From: Paenibacillus sedimenti | GTDB taxonomy: Bacteria > Bacillota > Bacilli > Paenibacillales > NBRC-103111 | NCBI RefSeq assembly: GCF_014534655.1 | Contig: NZ_JACVVD010000013.1 | Location: 1 to 64,000, forward strand | Direction of reading: 5' to 3' | Length of the DNA: 64,000 nucleotides | Shown: positions 58,214 through 64,000 of the stretch, piece after piece | Numbering within the stretch: the stretch's first letter is position 1 | Layout: each line of letters opens with the position of its first letter | The notes under the pieces: model-generated | Databases searched by the model: none | What the model saw: only the letters and a program-made list of their open reading frames with translations | What the model was told of the DNA's origin: nothing | Program-made: the position numbers and the translations under genes

Positions 58214-58936
58214 TTATTCATCGCCGTAATCGACATTATGGTACACTTGCTGAACGTCTTCCAAATCTTCCAAGGCGTCGATCATTTTGTCGAACTGCAC
58301 TTGGGCGTCTTCCGACAGCGTTACGTCATTCTGTGCAAGCATCGTGACTTCAGCAACCGTAAATTCCGTCACTCCCGCATTCTTGAGCGCTTCTTGTACG
58401 GCGTGGAATTGCTCGGCATCCGCATAAACCATAACGGTCTCATCTTCCTCGGTAACGTCTCGCACGTCCACATCAGCCTCTAATAAAATCTCAAATACCT
58501 CATCCAGCGTTTTGCCTGTAAGACCAATGACAGCCGTCGCATCGAACATATACGATACCGAACCGCTGACACCCATATTGCCGCCATTTTTACTGAATGC
58601 CGCACGCACAGCCGAAGCCGTACGATTCACATTATTGGTTAGCGCATCGACAATAATCATAGAGCCGTTAGGACCGAAACCCTCGTAGCGCAGTTCTTCA
58701 TAGACCTCGTCCGAGCTTCCTTTGGCCTTTTCAATGGCGCGATCAATGATTGCTTTTGGAACGTTATACGTCTTGGCCCGCTCCAGAACGACTCTTAAAG
58801 CACGATTAGATTCCGGATCAGGCTCGCCTTTCCTTGCCGCAACATAAATCTCGAGGCCAAATTTGGCATAAATACGACTTGTATTTGCATCTTTTGACGC
58901 TTTTTTTTCCTTGATATTGTTCCACTTACGACCCAT
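58214..58936 (-). CDS. YebC/PmpR (TACO1-like) family protein
   Basis: About 240 residues from the ATG at 58936 (AAAGAAAGTG upstream). Signatures: GRKWNNIKEKKASKDANTSRIYAKFGLEIYVAARKG, then RALRVVLERAKTYNVPKAIIDRAIEKAKG, YEGFGPNGSMIIVDALTNNVNRTASAVRAAFSKNGGNMG and the LEDLEDVQQVYHNVDY end. YebC relatives aid translation of proline stretches or act in transcription. A TATAAT (58970-58975) lies 34 bp upstream. No terminator is visible between kdpE and this gene. Confidence 0.94.
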   Translation of the reverse strand: MGRKWNNIKEKKASKDANTSRIYAKFGLEIYVAARKGEPDPESNRALRVVLERAKTYNVPKAIIDRAIEKAKGSSDEVYEELRYEGFGPNGSMIIVDALTNNVNRTASAVRAAFSKNGGNMGVSGSVSYMFDATAVIGLTGKTLDEVFEILLEADVDVRDVTEEDETVMVYADAEQFHAVQEALKNAGVTEFTVAEVTMLAQNDVTLSEDAQVQFDKMIDALEDLEDVQQVYHNVDYGDE

Positions 58937-59001
58937 GTAATCCACACTTTCTTTGTTTACTTTAGTTTCATTATAACCGATTTTCGTGCATTTGGGACAT
59001 G

Positions 59002-59697
59002 CTACTGCAATAAAAAGCGGTATCCGATCCCCGGCTCTGTCTCAATAAACTGAGGCCGTGTCGGATCCTCTTCTAATTTCTTCCGCAGGTGTCCGATGTA
59101 GATACGTAAGTAATGACTATCCGATTCATGGTGATGTCCGCCCCAGACTTGCTGAAGAAGCTGGCGCTGCGTGACCACCTTGCCCGCATTGGATGCGAGA
59201 ATTTTTAATAGATCGTATTCGGTTGGGGTCAGCTTCACCCGGTTGCCGTCAAGCTCGACGAGCCGCTGTGCCAGGTCAATCACAAGCTTGCCGAATTGCA
59301 GAATCGGTTCGTCGACCGTTTTGGCCACATGCCGCAGCGCAACGCGAATTCTTGCGACCAGCTCCCCCATGCCGAACGGTTTCGTCACATAATCGTCGGC
59401 TCCGCTATCCAGCGCCACAATTTTATCTTCCTCCCTGTCTTTCGCCGTAAGAACGATGATCGGTATCCGTGACCATTCCCGAATTCGATGCAAGACCTCC
59501 ATCCCCGACAGATCAGGCAATCCGAGATCCAGCACAATGAGGTCCGGGTGAGTGACGCTGGCTTGATACATGCCGTCCTCCCCTGTCGATGATTCATGAA
59601 TCTCAAAGTGAAGCGCTTGTAAGGTGACTCTCAGCAGCTTGCGGATCTGAGGCTCGTCATCGATGATTAAAATCCGTGCTCCATTAGCTGTTGTCAT
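59002..59697 (-). CDS. kdpE: KdpE response regulator
   Basis: 231 residues, OmpR/KdpE type. Receiver: ARILIIDDEPQIRKLLRVTLQALHFEIHESSTGEDG, phosphoacceptor HPDLIVLDLGLPDLSGMEVL, and ADDYVTKPFGMGEL. The winged-helix output (residues about 130-231) is VKLTPTEYDLLKILASNAGKVVTQRQLLQQVWG, then SHYLRIYIGHLRKKLEEDPTRPQFIETEPGIGYRF. It activates the KdpFABC potassium ATPase when potassium is low; the ATPase genes are not in this window. Its ATG overlaps kdpD by 4 bp. Confidence 0.95.
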   Translation of the reverse strand: MTTANGARILIIDDEPQIRKLLRVTLQALHFEIHESSTGEDGMYQASVTHPDLIVLDLGLPDLSGMEVLHRIREWSRIPIIVLTAKDREEDKIVALDSGADDYVTKPFGMGELVARIRVALRHVAKTVDEPILQFGKLVIDLAQRLVELDGNRVKLTPTEYDLLKILASNAGKVVTQRQLLQQVWGGHHHESDSHYLRIYIGHLRKKLEEDPTRPQFIETEPGIGYRFLLQ

Positions 59698-62381
59698 GAT
59701 GTTCTGGATTCCCCCTCCGGATCGATTGGATACATAAAGCTCTGATCTCCTTTAGGCAGATTGATGATGATCAAGGTCCCTTTCTCGATGTTCGGCGCAG
59801 CCGTGATGGTTCCCCCGTGAGCTTCGATGATACCTTTGCAAATGGCGAGTCCCAATCCGGTTCCGGGCACATGCCTTGTCTTGTCAGCGCGATAAAACTT
59901 ATCAAAAACACGTATTCGATCAGCGTCCGGAATGCCTATCCCGGAGTCCGCAACAGTCAGGGTCACACCATGGTCGTCCTGTCTGACCGAAATGATGATT
60001 TCACTGTGATCAGGCGAATATTTGATTGCGTTACTCACAACATTGACGAGCACTTGCTCGAGAAGCACATCATCGCCTAATAAGAAAGGCACATTCTCCG
60101 GTAAATCGACGCTGATCTTGCGATGCTGCTGAAAGTCTTTCACCTGTGACAGCACTACACCAATGATATCCTCGACATCACACCACTTCTTCCGCAAACG
60201 CAGCATGCCGCTCTCCAATTTCACCATGCCGAGCAGGTTGGTCACTAACCGGTTCATGCGCAAAGCCCCGTCTCGAATGGTCGAAAGCAGATCAAGGCGA
60301 TCTTCCGAAGAGAATAACCGGTCGCCTTCGATCAAGCCTGTTGCCGATCCAATGATGGTCGCTAAAGGCGTGCGCAACTCGTGGGAAACGGAATCTAACA
60401 ACGCCGTTCGAATTCGCTCGGATTCGGCAGTCAGATGAGCCAGCTTCGCCTCTTCGCCTAACTTGACACGGGCGATCGCGCTTGCGGCCAGGCCGCCGAT
60501 GGCCTCAAGCAAACGCAAGTTTTCCGCGACGACACTTGGAGCCCGCTCTTCCAGATTTACAGCTAACACGCCGTATATTCGATCTTCCGTACGCAATGGA
60601 ACGTAGAGACCAGGCGATTCTCTGAGTGTGTTAGATCCTCTTCCGGCCATCTCGCCATGTTCATATACCCATCGGGCAATAACCATTTCCGACTCCCCTT
60701 TCCCCCAGACCGGATGACTGGAAGAAGAGGCCGTTACCTTCAAATCGTCAATAGGATCAGGCAAGTAAATGGCGACTTGCGTGCCGATCGTATCGGATAT
60801 TTGATTTGAAATGTTCTCCAGCAAAGAGTTGAAGTCTGTAATGGCTGTCATTTGACGACTTAATGCATAAAGGGTTGCTGTAGTCGCTTCTCTTTGCTTT
60901 ACGAAGTTGAGCTGTTGTCTTAAGCGCGCAGCCAGGCTGGCCGTCAATGCGGCAACAGCCAGATAGACCACAAAGGAAATCGTATACCGTAAATCGGCAA
61001 CCGTAAAACTTAGAACCGGGGCGACAAAAAAGAAATCGAAAGCCAGCACGCCCAAACTTGCCGCATAAAAAGAAGGCCGTAGCCCCCAATATACAGCGCT
61101 AAAAAGGACGGGAAACAGATAAATGAGTGCAATATTGACCAGGTCGAACGCTAACCCGAAGGCATGCAAAATTACGGTTAGCAGGGCAATAAAAAGTGTA
61201 ACTGCTGCATAAGGCCTCCAGCTGAAAGCACTTACCGAGCGAGATTTCGTCTCTTTATCAACAGATATTTTAGGTTTTCCAGGGATGACATGAATGTTGA
61301 TCCCATCGCTATTCCGGATCACCTGTTCAACAATGGAGCTGCGAAACCATTCGACGATCCGTAAACGATTGGGTTTGCCTATGATGATTTGCTTCACGTT
61401 ACGGGAGCGTGCTAAAGTCAGCAGCTCTTCGGCAATCTGGTTACCCGTAACGGAAACGACTTCAGCGCCTAGTTCTTCGGCCAATTGTAAATGACGAGCC
61501 AACTGATGCTGCCCCTTCTCGCTTCCCGGCATCCCTTGAGGCGTTTGCACATAGACGACGATCCAGTCTGACTTCAAACTGGCTGCCATTTGGCGGCCCA
61601 TACGAATGAGTTGCGAGGAAAAAGGACTGGCGCTTACACATACCATCAGCTTCTCTGCAACAGGCCACGGACCTGGGATATGCTTAGCGTGCATATAAGC
61701 CTCAAGCTGGCTGTCTAACCGCTGAGCGGCGTAACGGAATGTCATTTCACGCAGTGCATTGAGGTTCCCGACTCGAAAAAATCCGAGCAGCTTTTCTTTT
61801 TTGTTATCATCATGATAGCTTTGATTGAACCTGCCGATCAATTCATCGGCAGGAATATCGACCAGCTGTATATGATCCGCGTGCTCCAAAAAAGTATCAG
61901 GTACCGTTTCGATGATCTTAACACCGACAATCTGTGTCACAATATCATTTAAGCTTTCCACATGTTGAATGTTAAGCGTTGTATATACATCAATTCCTTG
62001 AGCAAGTATGGCCTCTACATCCCAATATCGCTTGGGCTTGAGTGATCCTGGCACATTCACGTGCTGAAGGTTATCGATTAGTACTAGATGGGGACGCCGC
62101 TTGATAATTTCTTGAGTGTCCATTTCATATGCCTGGTTGCCTTGATATTGAATAGAACGCGGCGACGCGGAATTGAACCTCTCCTGAGACGCCAGTTTCC
62201 GGGTATCCGGGTAGTTGTCAGCCTCTATCCATCCTAACAGTACATCTGCCCCTCTATCTCTCTGCTGCTTTGCAGCCGTCAGCATGGCATAGGTCTTGCC
62301 CACGCCGGGAGCAGCCCCAAGAAATAAAGTTAAATTGCCTCGCTCTTTACGCGATGATTCCATTCTAGTCACATCCTGCAC
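59694..62381 (-). CDS. kdpD: KdpD osmosensitive potassium-sensor histidine kinase
   Basis: 895 residues: KdpD domain (about 10-215), USP domain (about 245-370), four membrane helices (about 395-480), GAF-like (about 530-650) and kinase core (about 660-880) with HELRTPLATIIGSATGLIEG and NVVSNAIKYSP. Walker A is intact (GAAPGVGKTYAML, residues 22-34). Two conserved KdpD motifs are degenerate: ETHGR is EADNY (residues about 53-57) and DELAHTN is DNLQHVN (about 103-109). The USP has SAS-x20-WIVVY, near the c-di-AMP motif SXS-x20-FTAXY of S. aureus KdpD. It signals low potassium to KdpE. It overlaps kdpE by 4 bp. Confidence 0.93.
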   Translation of the reverse strand: MQDVTRMESSRKERGNLTLFLGAAPGVGKTYAMLTAAKQQRDRGADVLLGWIEADNYPDTRKLASQERFNSASPRSIQYQGNQAYEMDTQEIIKRRPHLVLIDNLQHVNVPGSLKPKRYWDVEAILAQGIDVYTTLNIQHVESLNDIVTQIVGVKIIETVPDTFLEHADHIQLVDIPADELIGRFNQSYHDDNKKEKLLGFFRVGNLNALREMTFRYAAQRLDSQLEAYMHAKHIPGPWPVAEKLMVCVSASPFSSQLIRMGRQMAASLKSDWIVVYVQTPQGMPGSEKGQHQLARHLQLAEELGAEVVSVTGNQIAEELLTLARSRNVKQIIIGKPNRLRIVEWFRSSIVEQVIRNSDGINIHVIPGKPKISVDKETKSRSVSAFSWRPYAAVTLFIALLTVILHAFGLAFDLVNIALIYLFPVLFSAVYWGLRPSFYAASLGVLAFDFFFVAPVLSFTVADLRYTISFVVYLAVAALTASLAARLRQQLNFVKQREATTATLYALSRQMTAITDFNSLLENISNQISDTIGTQVAIYLPDPIDDLKVTASSSSHPVWGKGESEMVIARWVYEHGEMAGRGSNTLRESPGLYVPLRTEDRIYGVLAVNLEERAPSVVAENLRLLEAIGGLAASAIARVKLGEEAKLAHLTAESERIRTALLDSVSHELRTPLATIIGSATGLIEGDRLFSSEDRLDLLSTIRDGALRMNRLVTNLLGMVKLESGMLRLRKKWCDVEDIIGVVLSQVKDFQQHRKISVDLPENVPFLLGDDVLLEQVLVNVVSNAIKYSPDHSEIIISVRQDDHGVTLTVADSGIGIPDADRIRVFDKFYRADKTRHVPGTGLGLAICKGIIEAHGGTITAAPNIEKGTLIIINLPKGDQSFMYPIDPEGESRTS

Positions 62382-62402
62382 AAACTCATGAATTCCATTC
62401 CA

Positions 62403-64000
62403 TTATAAAACAATATTCGGATCAAAATCAGCAATAATGAGTACATCCATATGTCTGGAAAGACGTATTAACTTTTTGACGACAGAGCCTTTCCGCAACT
62501 CTTCCCAGAAAGATAGCTTGGATTGTCCGATAATTAACTGCGTAGCTTCAACTTCCCTTGCTTTCATAGATAAAATGTTTGCGATTTCCTTCGGGTTATG
62601 ACCTTCATGAACGATAAATTTCCCGCCTAATCGAACCGTCAACCGTTCCATCGCTTCGAGCCTTTGCTTTAGTTCGTCGGAAATGGTTCCCCCTATATTT
62701 ACATAATTGACATACCAAGCAGCCTTTAGCCGGTATGCGGTCCGGAAGCCGCGACGTATTAATCGTTCGGCGTGCTGCGTACTATTCACGCATACGAAAA
62801 TGACTTCTTTTCTTCTCCACGGACCGCGGAGCGAGCTTTTTCGTTCCCATGATTCCAATCTTTCATCCACATCATCGGCGATTTCGCGAAGCGCGAGCTC
62901 GCGCAAGGCGATGAGGTTGCCCGTTTTAAAGAAGTTCGATAATGCCTGATCCACTTTGGCCATGGCATAAATTTTCCCCTCCCGCATGCGCTGCTGCAAG
63001 GCTTCCGGGGCAACGTCAATGAGCTGCACTTCATCCGCCATTTGAAGGATATTATCCGGCACTGTCTCCCGGACCCGTATGCCGGTTATTTGTTCAACAG
63101 CATCATTCAAGCTCTCCAAGTGTTGAACGTTTACTGTTGTAATGACGGATATTCCGGCACCCAGAATCTCTAGCACGTCTTCATATCTTTTTTTATTTTT
63201 GCTCCCGGGAACATTGGTATGGGCAAGCTCATCGATCAGTACGACCTCGGGACAGCTCCGAATGATCGCCTCAGTGTCCATTTCCTCTAAAGAAACGCCT
63301 TGATACCTGATATTTTGACGAGGGATTACTTGCAGACTCCCTATTTGGGCGATCGTTTCTTTACGATTATGCGTTTCTAAAAGTCCGATTTGCACATCGA
63401 TGCCCTTCTTGAGATGATCGTTCCCCTCCCGAAGCATCATATAGGTTTTCCCGACGCCAGGTGCCGCCCCTATATACACTTTGAACTTGCCTCTCTTGAT
63501 CTTGCCGATTTTTTCGGCGACTTCCTGTTCGCTTAACCGGCGGTATTTATGCTGCTCCTCGGCCGATACGATCTTGGCCGGGAGAATTCGCTCCCCCTCA
63601 TGCGCTGCCCGGTCGGCGACCAGAAAAACATCAATGTTTTTGGTGACTTTGAGCAACTCATTCACAATGGATCCCTGCCAAAATTCTTGCCACCTCGTAT
63701 GCTTCGTATGTCCCATGACTATACGCGTAACCTGATGACGTGTCGCATAGTGGACGATTGTTTTGGGCATCCATCTGCGATTCCGGAAAGGCAGCTCTTC
63801 GAACTCGCCCCCCACCTTCTCTACAAGCTTAAGCATACTCCGCCGAAAGGTTGTGGCTTCTTTGGACAACGGTTTCTTGAAATTGCGAAACGTGACGACC
63901 ATCAGATCACCATTCAATCGTTTGGCAATTTGTTGACCTCTCCGAACATAGATGGAGCCGTTCCAGTGATATTGGGTAGAAACAAGGATTCGCTCCGTAG
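62403..64000 (-). CDS. Second KdpD-like sensor protein lacking kinase (5' end beyond window)
   Basis: The reading frame is open to the right edge, so the start lies past 64000; TTG 63917 is only an internal codon. Visible order: USP domain (RILVSTQYHWNGSIYVRRGQ, then MVVTFRNFKK), a KdpD domain with Walker A GAAPGVGKTYMML, canonical ETHNR and DELAHTNVPGSKNKKRYEDVLEILGAG, TTVNVQHLESLNDAVEQITG, then a second USP-like domain (NST-x20-WYVNY). It ends at 62403 without membrane helices or kinase, 21 bp before kdpD. It could be a cytoplasmic sensor partner of KdpD. Confidence 0.88.
   Translation of the reverse strand, partial: TERILVSTQYHWNGSIYVRRGQQIAKRLNGDLMVVTFRNFKKPLSKEATTFRRSMLKLVEKVGGEFEELPFRNRRWMPKTIVHYATRHQVTRIVMGHTKHTRWQEFWQGSIVNELLKVTKNIDVFLVADRAAHEGERILPAKIVSAEEQHKYRRLSEQEVAEKIGKIKRGKFKVYIGAAPGVGKTYMMLREGNDHLKKGIDVQIGLLETHNRKETIAQIGSLQVIPRQNIRYQGVSLEEMDTEAIIRSCPEVVLIDELAHTNVPGSKNKKRYEDVLEILGAGISVITTVNVQHLESLNDAVEQITGIRVRETVPDNILQMADEVQLIDVAPEALQQRMREGKIYAMAKVDQALSNFFKTGNLIALRELALREIADDVDERLESWERKSSLRGPWRRKEVIFVCVNSTQHAERLIRRGFRTAYRLKAAWYVNYVNIGGTISDELKQRLEAMERLTVRLGGKFIVHEGHNPKEIANILSMKAREVEATQLIIGQSKLSFWEELRKGSVVKKLIRLSRHMDVLIIADFDPNIVL

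Noticed and set aside
59694..63917. Single kdpD gene broken in two by a frameshift
   Set aside because: Each part has its own complete KdpD domain with Walker A and a USP domain, so they are two genes and not halves of one.

Overview
The window looks like chromosomal DNA of a spore-forming, low-to-moderate GC Firmicute, most likely Paenibacillus or a close relative. The reasons are the 16S rRNA 5' end with a Bacillus-type leader (boxA, two tandem promoters), strong AGGAGG-type ribosome sites, many intrinsic terminators, the germination hydrolase CwlJ, a YwmB-like protein, YesM/YesN two-component regulators beside sugar ABC transporters, and a large plant-polysaccharide gene content. No phage, transposase, CRISPR array or tRNA was found.

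Layout. 1-430: start of an rRNA operon running left off the window. 437-5217: YwmB-like protein, metallo-beta-lactamase-fold enzyme, CGNR regulator, a broken yrdB remnant, a secreted-protein gene interrupted by an in-frame amber codon, and ThuA. 5427-9475: AraC regulator, then an alkylation-damage (Ada) block: adaA, adaB and a radical SAM protein on the minus strand, diverging from alkA on the plus strand. 9649-18292: acetyltransferase, repeat-bearing secreted protein, Bcr/CflA transporter, a nuclease-like/winged-helix protein behind a leader terminator, a 41-bp tandem repeat array, a 1189-residue secreted mosaic protein and a YwaF-type membrane protein. 18375-24323: chemotaxis-receptor remnant, Dabb protein, oxidoreductase, a divergent PurA paralogue opposite a LysR regulator, and a PAP2 plus glycolipid glycosyltransferase pair. 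24600-24720: a dense cluster of DnaA boxes.

24800-30150: small stress and regulatory operons (VOC, unknown, SRPBCC, ArsR; HxlR diverging from an extradiol dioxygenase and DoxX; RidA). 30431-42203: a pectin/rhamnogalacturonan locus with GH28, GH105, a conserved unknown, two permeases, two paralogous solute-binding lipoproteins and a membrane-anchored AraC regulator. 42367-48439: MBL hydrolase, cwlJ, an oxdC remnant, a winged-helix AlkZ-like protein, YkgJ, a glgA remnant, a PRISE-type reductase and a second HxlR. 48595-58054: a rhamnosidase locus made of GH78, two permeases, a binding protein, a YesN response regulator and a YesM kinase. 58214-64000: YebC, KdpE, KdpD and a second, kinase-less KdpD-like protein cut by the window edge.

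How they fit together. The two carbohydrate loci form a scavenging system for pectic polymers: outside the cell, binding lipoproteins capture oligosaccharides, permeases import them, and cytoplasmic GH28, GH105 and GH78 enzymes trim galacturonate and rhamnose units. The most unusual points are: three 5'-truncated gene remnants that each begin just after the terminator of an intact upstream gene; the PurA paralogue with altered IMP-pocket residues; the KdpD pair in which the kinase-less protein keeps canonical KdpD motifs that the complete kinase has lost; and the DnaA-box cluster away from any visible dnaA.
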